Assembly (NCBI GenBank): GCA_036426205.1
Contig: CM071574.1
Location: forward strand, 15,733,508 to 15,797,507
Direction: 5' to 3'
From: Ascaphus truei
Taxonomy: Eukaryota; Chordata; Amphibia; Anura; Ascaphidae
DNA length: 64,000 nt
The notes beneath the pieces were generated by a model that searched no databases, had not been told where the DNA came from, and saw only the letters and a program-made list of their open reading frames with translations. Of this stretch, positions 23,369-33,807 are shown in pieces (positions within the stretch are counted from its first letter, which is position 1; each line of letters begins with the position of its first letter). The position numbers and the translations under genes are program-made.

Positions 23369-24104
23369 CAGGGTGCGCAAACTGGGGGGCGCTCCCCACA
23401 GGGTGGGTGCAAGAATTTCTAGGGGGGGGGCAGGGTGGTTACAGAGGCCCCACACTCTTCCCCAAGGCATTTAAATTAAATCCCGGGGGAGGCGTGAGGC
23501 CTCTGTAACTCCCATACCTGCTCTCTGCCGGCTCTTCGGTGATGCGTCGCCATGGCAACGCATGTCAAATGACGCGACGGGGGTGTTGCAGGGTACATGC
23601 AACCACACACGCGGGTTCTCTTGAAAAGGCTTAATTATTGAACCTTAAAACATACAGCACACAAAAACAAAATAGTTTCTCTTCAGCATAGAAAACAAGG
23701 CAGCTTCTCATCAGCATGCAGGACACAGACAGTTCATCATACAGGTACTTTGAAAACAGACCTTATAGCAGTAATCTCTTCAGTAGTTCAGTCCTGTCTC
23801 CTGACCAGCTAGCCTGCATGTGTGTACAGCCTGGGGGTTTTAAAACACCTTGATAATGCAGCTGGTGTCAGACTAATTAAGCAGCCCTTCTCAACTGAAA
23901 TTTAACCTCGTCACTGCTGCACTGCAAGCCTAAACATAGGTTTGCCAGGTATATGGTTGATGACGTTCATTCACCCTGTAACAGGGGGTCACGTGACATC
24001 ACAAGACCCGCTGCATCATTTGACAACGAGTCCTTAGAGAGGGGGGGGCAAACTCTGTGGCTGCCTGGCAGGGTGGCGCAGCTCAGGAAGTTTGCGCACC
24101 CCTG
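23369..24104. mobile_element. hAT element (CAGGGGTGCGCAAACT family) with nested solo LTR
   Basis: It begins CAGGGTGCGCAAACTGGGG and ends AAGTTTGCGCACCCCTG, flanked by an exact 8-bp duplication ACATAGTT (23361-23368, 24105-24112). A solo LTR (23584-23983) is inserted within it. Removing the LTR and one duplication leaves an element of about 331 bp. Fragments or diverged copies lie at 7740-7921, 29485-29733, 54934-55214 and 55370-55545. Confidence 0.92.
23584..23983 (-). mobile_element. solo LTR, 400 bp, nested in a hAT element
   Basis: On the minus strand it runs TGTTACAGGGTGAATG to GTACCCTGCAACA, matching 18924-19297. It is flanked by GGGGG on both sides (23579-23583, 23984-23988), a 5-bp duplication in a G-rich target. 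It therefore inserted after the hAT element. Confidence 0.88.
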
Positions 24105-24153
24105 ACATAGTTCATAGTATCTCTAAGCACTGGTGTGGGCCATTAATAGCATA

Positions 24154-24374
24154 TAGCTCAACCCCGTTATAACGCGATCCGTTACAACGCGAATCCGCTT
24201 ATAACGCGATGCAAGCGTGGCTCCCAATTTTCGTATTTATGAATATTTACAACACGATTATTGGTATCTTAAATACTTTATTGTACAATGCGTACATTAT
24301 TTCTAACGCGATCTGCTTATAACGCGATGTGATTCCTTGGACCCCATGCACAGCGTTATAAGGGGGTTGAGCTG
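24154..24374. mobile_element. Tigger/pogo-like MITE (AGCTCAACCCCGTTATAACG ends)
   Basis: TA flanks (24152-24153, 24375-24376). The left AGCTCAACCCCGTTATAACG mirrors the right GCGTTATAAGGGGGTTGAGC, and several internal TTATAACGCGAT copies are present. Relatives occur at 49570-50841 and from 62478. Confidence 0.8.
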
Positions 24375-24376
24375 TA

Positions 24377-24984
24377 TATACTGTTGCATTCAGATTTTTT
24401 TCCTGTATGAAACACATGGTACTGTGTATGTCAAGAAGAACTATTGGAAACGTGAAGAAACAGAAATTTTACAAGAGGAATGTGTAACTGATTCAGGTTT
24501 TCGTTAAGATGTCATTTTGTCATTAAAGTTGATGGAATGTTGAATTACCCAAGAATGCAATCTTGAAAACTGTCATTTAGAAAATGTCTCCCACTTTTTA
24601 GTAAACACATATGCTAGCGACATATGCTTCCACTCTTGCATATTAGAAAAAGCTACAACAAAAATAAACCATTTTCATAAATGAGGGTCAACTTCAGTCA
24701 TTTGAGCATTATCCAAGCGATTTCTCTCCTTCTTTAGTCGTAAAGAACTGTAATTGGATCAGCAGATATTTGGCATTTTTTTTTCTATATCACCTTACTT
24801 TTCCATTGCAATAAGCTATCTTTTCTAGTTTTGGCATGTTGACTATTAATTTTACTGCTACAGTATATCTGAGTTGCAACATAATTTGTCTAGTTTAAAG
24901 AAAATAGAAATACTAAAGGCAAAAAGCCATGTATGAAGCAAAACATTACAAATATATATAGAATAAATTCTCTTCACCTTAATA
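24377..24984. other. AT-rich DNA, no feature recognised
   Basis: Nothing with a boundary or coding signal seen. Confidence 0.45.
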
Positions 24985-25076
24985 AATGTCTATATATATA
25001 TATATATTACTATATATAGATATAATATATATAGAATATTAATGTATATGTATGTATGTATATGTTTTTATATATA

Positions 25077-25113
<37 letters not shown>

Positions 25114-25170
25114 TATATATTATAGTATATATATATTATATATATTGGTATGTATTATATATATATGTTA
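24985..25170. repeat. (TA)n-rich microsatellite
   Basis: Long imperfect TA/TATATG array, ending next to the candidate LTR at 25176. Confidence 0.92.
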
Positions 25171-25175
25171 TATAT

Positions 25176-25747
25176 TGTTAAAGCGTAGTAGAAATAAAAT
25201 CAATGAGTCAGGTTCAAAAAAGTAACACATGAGTTTATGTACCAAGGCACAATTGAGAGAAAAGAATTTCCAACAAGGAACTCAGGCCTCTGCAACATAT
25301 TGCTTAGTATCACATTTTATACATTTCAAAATGAGTAATACACCCCTTAGGGGGCTGGCTTAGAGATAAATGATATATGATGACATGCAAAATACATATT
25401 GGTTGATACCTAAATATGCTGCATACGCTATATTCTTATCGATAATTTACCATAATGTGGGCCTCTTAACCTTGTGACAAAGGGAGTTCTCTGTCCAGCC
25501 CTGTATGCAATGTAGCTGTTAGATAAGAAATTCTAACGGTCAGCAGAAATATCTAATGCAGGAGAAATCGCTTACGAATGCTATTTCAATTTATTACATG
25601 ACTCGTAGGAATTACACAAGGGTGGGTTAGATCCAGAAGCGATACTCTGCAGAATCAAACATTCACAGTTCATTCATGAATGAAACAAATTGGCATACAT
25701 ACAAGCATACGGTTAGGCCAAAATGGAGGTGATGATAGCCACACACA
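25176..25747 (-). mobile_element. candidate retroviral-type solo LTR
   Basis: On the minus strand it opens TGTGTGTGGCTATCATCACC and closes CTACGCTTTAACA, TG...CA ends about 570 bp apart. A TATA box, TGTATAAAATGTG, lies near 25312-25324. It is followed by a plausible R/U5 with a pyrimidine-rich segment. The left flank is a microsatellite, so no target duplication can be verified. No viral coding sequence is present. Called on layout only. Confidence 0.5.
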
Positions 25748-26047
25748 TTATCTCAATCTTCACAATATGTATATATGTGTGTGTGTGTTCTCTGTATTTT
25801 CGACCCATCTCAATAATTTAAAAAATGGTTGTGTTTTTAAACAGTTTTAAAACTAATGAGGCTACTGTTTGTTAGCAAGATGTTAACATAATATGGTGTG
25901 GGCTATTTGACATACTTTCATACTGACATACTTTCACCCCAACACCAAACATATTTAATTCTTCGAAAAAGGTAAAGAAATAATGGCGGTGCACAACGAA
26001 AAGGTGAAGGAAGCGCTGGACATAATTATGAGATTGAAAAAAAAAAC
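25748..26047. other. no feature recognised
   Basis: AT-rich, includes a short TG run near 25775 and ends in an A-tract before the foldback. Confidence 0.45.
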
Positions 26048-26147
26048 CATTTATTTCAACAAAAAACACAATTCTCTGGCTAAAAAGTCCTCGAAACGCG
26101 TCAGAGGACTTTTTAGCCAGAGATGTGTGTTTTTTTGCTGAAATAAA
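26048..26147. mobile_element. foldback element, copy b: hammerhead 3' half in its loop
   Basis: Two arms of about 44 nt (26048-26091 and 26103-26147) pair almost perfectly, including CTGGCTAAAAAGTCCTC against GAGGACTTTTTAGCCAG. The loop is essentially GAAACGCGTCA (26092-26102). The CTGANGA box and stem II found in other copies are missing, so it looks like a deletion derivative in which stem I directly flanks GAAACGCGTC. GAAATAAAT, a signal-like sequence, is in the right arm. Confidence 0.7.
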
Positions 26148-26774
26148 TCAGTGACTCTAGGAGGACATGAGACGTTCAATACCATGAGTCCAGAGTGCCA
26201 CATCATTTAACACATATGAGTCGCTGAGGGGCCAGTGTGAGACAGCAGGGGGTAGTTTGGTGTGGAGTTGCATTAGGGTTGTCTTCGGGGGATGCACCTC
26301 ACCGCGGGCTCTCTGGTTGCTAGTGCCTCCTCCTTTCCCTTCTTTCCTTACCTGCATGATGTTGTCTGTTTTGTCCACACATATATGGGCTCAACTCTTT
26401 AGATATTCAGCACTCAGGATTGGTCTTATATGATTGCCGTGGCTATAAAGACTCATATATTGCATACCACTTACCTCTGAAAGTTTTCATAGCACCGGAT
26501 ACGGGACAGGTTCCCAGAACTCACTGTTGTCATACTTAATTCTTCTACTGTGCCCCTTTGCACCTACGTGTAAATGCCACTGGTATTAAGTACTTCTTTT
26601 CTAGGCAGATGTAGGAAACATATAGCCATGCTTCCCTGTTGTATTGCTAAATCTGAGTATGTTCCTTTCATGAAGGTCCCCTGAAAATAAACTGTTCAAA
26701 CATGAATAGGATTATACTTATTACTTACTTACTCAAAACTCGGAGTGCCCTATTTCTGTAGCAGAACATGTTGT

Positions 26775-27090
26775 TGTTTTTTCAATAGGTGGGAAGCACG
26801 GGGTCTCCGGAGCTGAATCGGCTCTGGAGCCCCCCTGCTCCCCGAGACACTTACCTCCGGAGGTCTAAAGGTCCTGGTCACACAGCAAATAGGAAGCCAC
26901 AAGGGATGACATCATGGCTTCCTATTGGCCCGCGGGACATTTAAGCCACCATTATGTTCCTTACACACAGCCCAGCCGAAGCTGCTACCAGCACCCCATA
27001 CAAAGGAAAGTATCTTGGGAAGAAGGGGCTCCCCGGAGCTGAAATTAATGTGGTTCCGCTTCGGAGACCCCCTACTTTAACCCTATTTAA
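26775..27090. mobile_element. TTAA-type MITE family copy (GGGGTCTCCGGAGCTGAA repeat)
   Basis: GGGGTCTCCGGAGCTGAA near the left and CTCCCCGGAGCTGAAATTAA near the right flank a segment with GACATCAT and CTTCCTATTGG. The same layout occurs at 50853-51258 and 57973-58419, the last with TTAA at both ends. The ends of this copy are not clear. Confidence 0.6.
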
Positions 27091-27549
27091 GAAAAGAAAG
27101 GAAAGCAGGAAGCTACTGTATGTGTCTCATTTTTAGAGCTTTACTGAGGAGGATAAAAAATTAGACTGCAGGTGTGCTTCATTTAAATTTAATGCGCACT
27201 TTTATTTCCATCATTAATCACTAAATCCTCATTCAGTTTATAATCAACAATTAATATCAATTTTATGTAATTATTGTAGTGTAATTAAGACCAGCACATT
27301 TTAAAATTGGATCACATTAAGCCATGATAATTAACCATGAAGGCTTTGTTGCCAGTTAAAGAGCATCTGTTACAGGAAAAAAAAGTAGTTTTTGCAACCA
27401 CGCTGCTAATATAAATAATAATAAAAAACATTGATACATTCTGTTATAAATGATTGCAAAGTGAAACGAAATGCTGGTTGGGATGAATATTTAGTCTATC
27501 CAACAATTAATACGTGGTGTTGTGATGAGACTCGAAAGTGTCCAACAGG
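27091..27549. other. AT-rich DNA, no feature recognised
   Basis: No repeat ends or coding signal. Confidence 0.45.
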
Positions 27550-27557
27550 CCTTAGAG

Positions 27558-27691
27558 CAGGGGTGGGCAACTCCAGTCCTCAAGGACCACCAGCAGCTCA
27601 GATTTCCAGATTATCCCTGCTGCAGCACAGGTGGATCAAGCAGTGGCTCAGTCGGAGAGTGGACCTTAAGGACTGGAGTTGCACACCCCTG
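27558..27691. mobile_element. palindromic hAT-type MITE
   Basis: CAGGGGTGGGCAACTCCAGT to ACTGGAGTTGCACACCCCTG, flanked by CCTTAGAG (27550-27557) and CCTTGGAG (27692-27699), an 8-bp duplication with one mismatch. Same family as 9648-9830. Confidence 0.88.
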
Positions 27692-27786
27692 CCTTGGAGC
27701 AATGGTACAGTAGGCAACATGATATAATTGAGACCTCGAAAGGTCCGCACATTACCCACATATATATATAAATAAAAAAAAGTCAG

Positions 27787-27812
27787 TGTGTCTGGCGAAA
27801 CGCATCAGGACA
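27787..27812 (+). ncRNA. hammerhead-like motif, copy c (core deleted)
   Basis: TGTCT, then CGAAACGCATC, then AGGACA pairing back with TGTCT. The CTGANGA box and stem II are missing, as in copy b. Not expected to be catalytic. Included because the arrangement and downstream element match the family. Confidence 0.4.
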
Positions 27813-28396
27813 GCAGCGCCGACATTACATCATCATCAGGGGACGGAAGGAGTGGCAAGCTTCCAGCCCTGCTGCACAGAGCCCCAGAGTTGGTGCGGAT
27901 TTGAGCCGATCTGGTCTGGAGGGACTGATTACCAAGGACTTCCGCATTCATCAGTTGCATTACCATCCATGAGGTCTGAAGCATTGGACTAATAGCTAAC
28001 AGCGTTTGATACATCTTCTGCTGTAGGAGGCCTTGCCGTGCTGATCCCGTGATGGTGATATATAACATATATATACATGCCTGTTATTCTTTTTCGTTTG
28101 TGAGTGAGCTCGTTTCCCTCTCCTCAACACTTTTATTCAATATTTTATACGCTTTTTACGCTATGGGCGGTGCGCTTTCTCTTTTTTTGTTTTAGATTTC
28201 TATGGAATTGGTTCTTCCTCTGAAAGCTGCCCCACACCCATTCAAGCGTTAACATTGGACTGGACTTCCATATAGGAGTGGATTAGTATCAACTATTTAA
28301 TTCATATTTGATTGCTTTATTTTTTTCTATTTGTATTACTTATACATCCATTTATGATTTATTATTATTTATCATTTATCTCTTGGCGCTAATTTT

Positions 28397-28430
<34 letters not shown>
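27813..28430 (+). mobile_element. body and 3' end of hammerhead-bearing element, copy c
   Basis: Downstream of the motif is a roughly 600-bp body without long reading frames, then CTTGGCGCTAATTTTTGAT and an (AT)n array. The minus strand at 63660 ends in nearly the same way (GGCGCTACTTC, then TTTTGAT and (AT)n). A second GCGCTTTCTCTTTTTTTGTT lies at about 28170, so the true end could be there. Confidence 0.45.
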
Positions 28431-28433
<3 letters not shown>

Positions 28434-28436
<3 letters not shown>

Positions 28437-28589
28437 TGGTCGACAAATCACCAAAATATCTACTCGCCGAACAAAAAAATCTACTCGCCACCTAGTACCA
28501 CACGTGTGCTCCTTGGGCCAATAGGAGCTCGCCACGATGTTAAATCCACTCGCCCGGGGCGTGCAAATGTATAGGTTTGTCGAACACTG
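28434..28589. mobile_element. short hAT MITE inserted into an (AT)n array
   Basis: CAGTGGTCGACAAATC to GGTTTGTCGAACACTG, flanked by TATATACA and TATATATA. It splits what was one AT array (28399-28430 and 28590-28604). Confidence 0.82.
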
Positions 28590-28690
28590 TATATATATAT
28601 ATATAGTGCACAGTGAATACTGCCCTGCTTCTCTTAATACACAGGGAACTTGTGATTAGCACAGGAGGGCAGTTCAATATTTATCAGTGG

Positions 28691-28959
28691 AAAGATGCAG
28701 GAAAAACGGGTCACTCACTGAAAATCCACGGTTTAAAAAAAAAAAAAAAATAATAATAGGTAGCCAGGTACACAGGAACTTAAAAAAAGGGGCTTTACTA
28801 GAACATAGATTTGGTGTACCAAAAGGAACAATCTTCCCGCGCGTTTCACGCAAGTGTTGCGCTTTCTCCAGGACTTCCGGTGTACCTGGCTACCTATTTT
28901 TTCTTAATTTTTTTTAAACCGTGGATTTTCAGTGAGTGCCCAGTTTTTTCTGCATCTTT
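28691..28959 (-). mobile_element. foldback element, copy d, carrying a hammerhead-like motif
   Basis: Outer arms pair: AAAGATGCAGGAAAAAC and CACTGAAAATCCACGG at the left match the mirrored segments at 28910-28959. A second inner pair, TAGGTAGCCAGGTACAC, is mirrored at 28880-28897. The motif lies in the loop on the minus strand. The element may end at the TA array on its left. Confidence 0.65.
28835..28873 (-). ncRNA. hammerhead-like motif, copy d (good stem II)
   Basis: Minus strand: CTGGAGA core (one change, A6 to G, from CTGANGA), extra A, then a six-pair stem II (GCGCAA with TTGCGT, loop CAC, one wobble), GAAA, then ACGCGCG, where the expected U is C. Stem I is weak. Conserved layout, probably inactive. 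Confidence 0.45.
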
Positions 28960-29484
28960 CTACTGTCGTCTCTCCTATGAACGGCGGCACCAGGAGGAGG
29001 GGGGAGGGGGAAGATCCTCTCAGACCACGGAGGTTGGCGTGGACCAAGACTGCCAGCAGCAGGACTCCAGGTGGACACGAGGTTACATATTGGAGGTAAG
29101 ACGATTTCATCTGCCTCCTCCTCTCCACTATTTGTCCCACAATACTGCTTACACAGGCAGGCTCCCGCTGTAGTCCTTTCACAGAACATAGCCGCAGTGC
29201 TACAGCTTCCAGGACACATACTCCTTCCGATGGACTCTATATGTCTCGCCCCCCGATCCACACATAGCCAGACAGGCTATTGAACACATACTGTACTCCA
29301 GAGCGCAAAACAGCGCTTATCTACATTTCAATATTTATCAGTGCACTGTTGTTAAGCAGCTGAGGGAGTGTGGGGAAACTATGATACATATCCGCAACAT
29401 CTCCGCTCCCTCTGCACTGAGGAGAAAGGGAGAGTAGGGTGCTGGGTTGGCCAGAGTTTGGGGACCGCATGTGACCCCAAGTAG

Positions 29485-29733
29485 CAAGGGTATGCAAACT
29501 TTTCAGTCTGCCTGCTCTCCCGCCCTGCTCGCGCCCGCCTCCTTAACTTGTCTTTGGCGTCAAATGACGCAGTGGGGTCATTTAATGCTGCGTTGCTATG
29601 GCGCCGCATCGCCAAAGACAAGATAAGGGAAGTTGCAGAGGCCTCACGCGATCCACCGATATTAAATTAAAATGCCTAGGGGAAGAGCGCAGGGCCTCTG
29701 CAACTGCCGTGCCCCCCAGTATGTGCACCCCTG
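29485..29733. mobile_element. diverged hAT element (CAGGGGTGCGCAAACT family)
   Basis: CAAGGGTATGCAAACTTTT and CCAGTATGTGCACCCCTG are the inverted ends. The interior TTAAATTAAAATGCCTAGGG and CGCCAAAGACAAG segments match relatives at 23.4 and 55.1 kb. Target duplication is weak. Confidence 0.65.
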
Positions 29734-29741
29734 CCTTAGAG

Positions 29742-30366
29742 TTTATAATGATTCTGACTACCTTAAAACCATTGAATATATGTAGCATTGATTAATGTCA
29801 TAGCATTGCCATTCTCAAGTGGAGTAGGTTAACATGTAGGCCCACATTTACCAAGTGGTTCTTTTCCATAAAACACCATCCAGCACAGGAAGACCTCCTT
29901 CAACCCATTCATGGGTCTTCTAGCAGTAGAAGGAGTCTTAAGGTGTAGCACTGCTCAGTTAACATGGGCCACAATGTTAAGATTATGCATTTTCAATGGT
30001 TTCCACGAAATTCTGTACTGAGGCTGTAACTTATGAAACAGGAGAACAGTGTTTAAAATCAACAGAGGAAGAAAGATTTGGATCCATGCTATTCCTCCTG
30101 AGTCCTGACTAAAAACAACTCTTTGCTGCCAATGATGCAAAATAACAGTGAACTGCTAATTCTTTTAGACTCCCAAAAGGCTTGAAATTGGAAAGCATCT
30201 ATCTGGCAGAGGAACACCTTCCTGAATGAGTGTTCAACTGATCTGCTAGATGAGATCTCATGTGAGAAGGAGCCCAAGTTTATCTGCCTTCCTGCTTTTC
30301 GTTCGTCTTTTAACATTTATGTATTTCTCTGTCTTTCCATTCAGTAACAGCTTAAAAACAAAACCA
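29742..30366. other. no feature recognised
   Basis: No repeat ends or coding signal seen. Confidence 0.45.
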
Positions 30367-30369
30367 TTA

Positions 30370-30668
30370 GGCGGCGCTTATAGTGCCCAAAACAAATCGA
30401 TTGAATCCGTCGCATGCGCTTATAGTAAGCGCGACGATGACGGAGCGACCAAAAATTTGGAAGCCAGTGAAATGTGATTTTTTTAGAGCCAGTCGCCACA
30501 TGTGACTGTCTCTAAACCAAGCACAGATTGCTGCCCTCCTCCTTGGTGACGTCACTGGTCTTGTCGCCAGCGACGGCACTTAAAACTAAAGTTCAACTTT
30601 CGCCAGTGGCGGCGGCGACGGGTGACGTCATCGGTCGCATCGCCGGTGCCGGCACTATAAACGCGCCC
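30370..30668 (+). mobile_element. Harbinger-type MITE (GCGCTTATAGTGCC ends)
   Basis: Flanked by TTA at 30367-30369 and 30669-30671. Ends GGCGGCGCTTATAGTGCC and GGCACTATAAACGCGCCC are terminal inverted repeats. The subterminal CCGTCGCATGCGCTTATAGT matches the copy at 38902-39180 read in reverse. Confidence 0.88.
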
Positions 30669-30729
30669 TTAGAAGCGCTATAAGTACACTTTCATTTTTA
30701 CAGTTATGATATAAAATAGGGATTTTTAA

Positions 30730-30790
30730 TGTTGTACCGCACTGAGAATATGTTGGCATTTTACAAATCAATGACAATAATAATAATTCA
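30730..30790 (+). mobile_element. L2-like LINE tail remnant
   Basis: GTACCGCACTGAGAATATGT, then TTGGCATTTTACAAATCAAT and an (ATA)n tail. This matches the better copy at 38510-38570. Confidence 0.6.
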
Positions 30791-31866
30791 AACAGGATTC
30801 AACTCGTTTTAACTTTTCAGCAATAACAGAAGGACTAGACTTTCAAATAACATAATTATACTGCATTATTGTGAATATTCTTTCTGCCATCGAAAGTACC
30901 GTGGAGTTTTCACTAATATATGTTTTGTATTCTCAAAGTCAACAAACAATGTAAATTATGGAAAGGAATGGGTATTAATGAAAATGACCCTGACCCAGTA
31001 TTACTAGTAGCTTCTAAGCAGACCCCGCTGGAAATATTGCTATGCCAACAGAAAAGGGTCAGAAATGCTTGTAACCTTGAATGCAAAGATGGAGAGATTT
31101 CTTGGGAGAGTACGTTTGCTTATTTTTCTTAGTTCAAGTTCAGAAACGGAATACAATGAGGTAAAGTTGAATTCTTCATGCTGAAATTCATATTGTTCTA
31201 ACTAAATTACCATTGAAATCCAAACAGTTTGACTTTCTTCAGCAGGGAACTCGTACAAGTAAAAATGTTCTGTGTCGAAGGGTCAACTGCATTTAACGTG
31301 TATTTTGGTTTCCTGGTATATGGCTAACTCAAGTTGATTCTTCCTGTTTCCTTTTTATCTCTGTGGACCAAAAATTAAATGTTGTATCTATAAAACTCAG
31401 GCACGAAGAAGTACAAAAAAATACAGTTTACAGTGTTATAAGTCTTATTTTTATGCTAAACACTGTAGATCAATATCATTCTGAAATTCCTAAGAAATTA
31501 TATTTCCAATTTAATGAAAAATGCCATAAAAATAATTACTGATATTTTTGTTCCTATAAATGTTATTTTAACCAGTGGGTCATTCACCTTATTTTTTGTT
31601 TCTTTGTTTGCTTGTTTTATTGTTACTTGGTTACTTACTGTGAGTAATCTAGTTGAAAGTTGGAAATTAAAAATGCTTAACTCACGCCTGGAGGCCAAAA
31701 CCCAGAGACTCTGCAGGAGACTTGGAAATGTTGGCGAACCTACAGGAGTTTATTAAACAAATTGGCTTTTTGTAACTCAGGTCAGGAGCTTTTTTATTTA
31801 GGCTTAACATTCATTGTAACAAAAACAAGGAAGTACATGCTGTTAAACTGAGTATGTCATGATTAT
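30791..31866. other. AT-rich DNA, no feature recognised
   Basis: A minus/plus pair of open frames near 31500-31750 has no domain that I recognise. Confidence 0.45.
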
Positions 31867-32764
31867 ATATATATATGTAGAAGAAACACACAGCGCAAAT
31901 CTAGACCGTTTGTTCCTGTGGGGGAAAATATACACACCACTATATAAAGCCAATGTTAAGAATGGGGTACATACCCTGGTTCACCTCTAACCCTACACAC
32001 TGCAGCTAGTTTAGGTCTGTGGCTCCACAATCGCCGCCTTGGAGATCTGTAGAAGAGTGACCTAAGCGCAATTGGGACAAGGAAGAGAGAAAACACAAAA
32101 AGGGGGGATCATAGGGCAGTATATCTATATATGCATAAATATTAGGATGGTAAGATATATGCTTACACTGATCGGATAAGTAAGAGCCTGTAGTCCTCTC
32201 AGGGACTCACAAACGTAGCTGTAAGCTGCTTGTCTGCAAACTGCTGGATCATCCGAAGTTTTTCTTTACAGGTAATCAGCTGCAGATACTTCAGATGCTC
32301 CTCGTCTCAGGCACTCAAGTCGCACTATGGGAGAATCTCACAAGAGGGGGGGGGGGTGGGAGAAGGAGGGAGGGGGTGGGGGGGAGGAAATAATGGAAGG
32401 GAACAAGATAGTGTAAAACCTTTTTTAATCTAAAAGGACTATTAAAATTAGTTAATCAACTCACATTCTGTGAGACAATAACAGGCAGTAGAGAGTGTTT
32501 AGCGAGTCTCTCACACTCGTGTAGATTAGCCGGTTCCCAGTCCTCTCTGCAGTCTCTGCCACTTCCGTACCACGTGATCGAGCGTGGCGTGTGACGCTGC
32601 ATGTGACGCGGCCCGGCTCTCGCGATATTACAGTCTGTCTATGCAGGGAATCAAATGCCGGAACTCCTCGTTCATTCAAACAGGCTCCTCGGCGTCTCTC
32701 CTTCACTGCTGCTAATCCAAGCTGGCCCTACGCGTTTCTCCCAGCGGGCTTCGTCAGGGGCTGC
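31867..32764 (-). mobile_element. hammerhead-bearing element, copy e, with (AT)n at its 3' end
   Basis: Read on the minus strand the element starts with the motif at 32724-32764 and continues about 850 bp without a long frame. It ends GATTTGCGCTGTGTGTTTCT just before an (AT)n array at 31867-31876. It contains a G-rich segment (32345-32390). This is the longest copy with both landmarks. Confidence 0.5.
32724..32764 (-). ncRNA. hammerhead-like motif, copy e (intact core)
   Basis: Minus strand: stem I GCCC, core CTGACGA (fits CTGANGA exactly), one extra A, stem II with CCC/GGG, GAAA, palindrome ACGCGT, A, then GGGC closing stem I; AGC/GCT can extend it. This is the order of a type I hammerhead. 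ACGCGT is self-complementary, so stem III would form only between two molecules. The extra A before stem II is the main objection to activity. Confidence 0.5.
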
Positions 32765-33807
32765 TAAACCCCCCCCCCCTACCTCGGTTTGCTGCAGAGG
32801 AGGCGGCAGAGCAGGCAGGACTTCACGCACGCGCTCTAGCAAGCAGCAGGCACGGAAGTGCCTCAATGCTAGAGCGCGCTGCTGCCCTGGCTCGTGGGGG
32901 AGGGGGAGAGCGGGCTCCTGGGGGAGCGGGCTCGTGGGGGAGCGGACTCTTGGGGGAGTGGGAGTGCGGACTCGGGAGGGAGACGGAGGGGTAGAGAGGA
33001 CTTGGGAGGGAGGAGGAGAGCGGAAAGCCACCGCGGGCCGCACAGTGAGTGCAGATGGGCCGCGTGTTGTGCAGGCCTGGTCTATAGTTTCCCAGATAAA
33101 GGCAATACACACTAGGGTTCATTACAAATGTACTCCCAGCCGCAACCAAACATTACATATTGGCTTCCAATTTAAAGATTTAAAAAGGTAACGGCAAATT
33201 AGCAGATGCCTGAAGCCTTGCAACCAATACAGACAGGTTCCCTTCACTGCTTCATGTTTTACAAGCATTTTGTTCTGACCATAGCGTTGTAATCTCCAGC
33301 TACATGAGTCAGCTTCACACTCCAATCCTAACTGGATGTTAAACTATGATAAACTTTGCTATGTGACCCCTGCAAGCTTCTCGGAAATCTGCAGGAACAG
33401 TTCAGTATAGCTCCAACTGTTCTATACCTATGCTAACTAAACCCTTCTATGTTAATGACCTTTTGCATTATTATTTCCAGCTGTTCTGCATTCAGAACAA
33501 TCAATTCTACTAGCTAGAGGTAGGACTGAATATAAACAGAAGACAAAGCTACTGGAGGCCCAACTAGAGTCTCAACCCTGGCCCCGGCGTATCTGCACCA
33601 ATGTCTCTGCAGTGGAGCAGACACTTCCACATTAAAAGGGCACGCCAGCTCTCTGTCCTCCTCCTACTACTCCACCGGGGAGTAGGTACTCTGCACGCCG
33701 GCGCCACCATAAATTAAATGACTGTAGCTTCTAATATCGTACTGGACGTGATGGAGGTGCATAAGACCTACTTTCCGCCTAGATTACCCTCTTTAATAGA
33801 GGCTATA
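32765..33807. other. GC-rich then AT-rich DNA, no feature recognised
   Basis: 32765-33060 is G-rich with many GGGGGAG runs and gives long low-complexity frames on both strands, which I reject. Beyond it nothing is recognised. Confidence 0.45.

Noticed and set aside
24161..24370. TTATAACGCGAT blocks as further hammerhead motifs
   Set aside because: They resemble ACGCGT only by the CGCG; they belong to the terminal repeats of a TA-flanked MITE and have no GAAA or hairpin in front.
32655..33191. 178-codon plus frame and overlapping minus frames
   Set aside because: All follow a GGGGGAG-rich segment; composition explains the open frames, and they start in the motif-bearing element.
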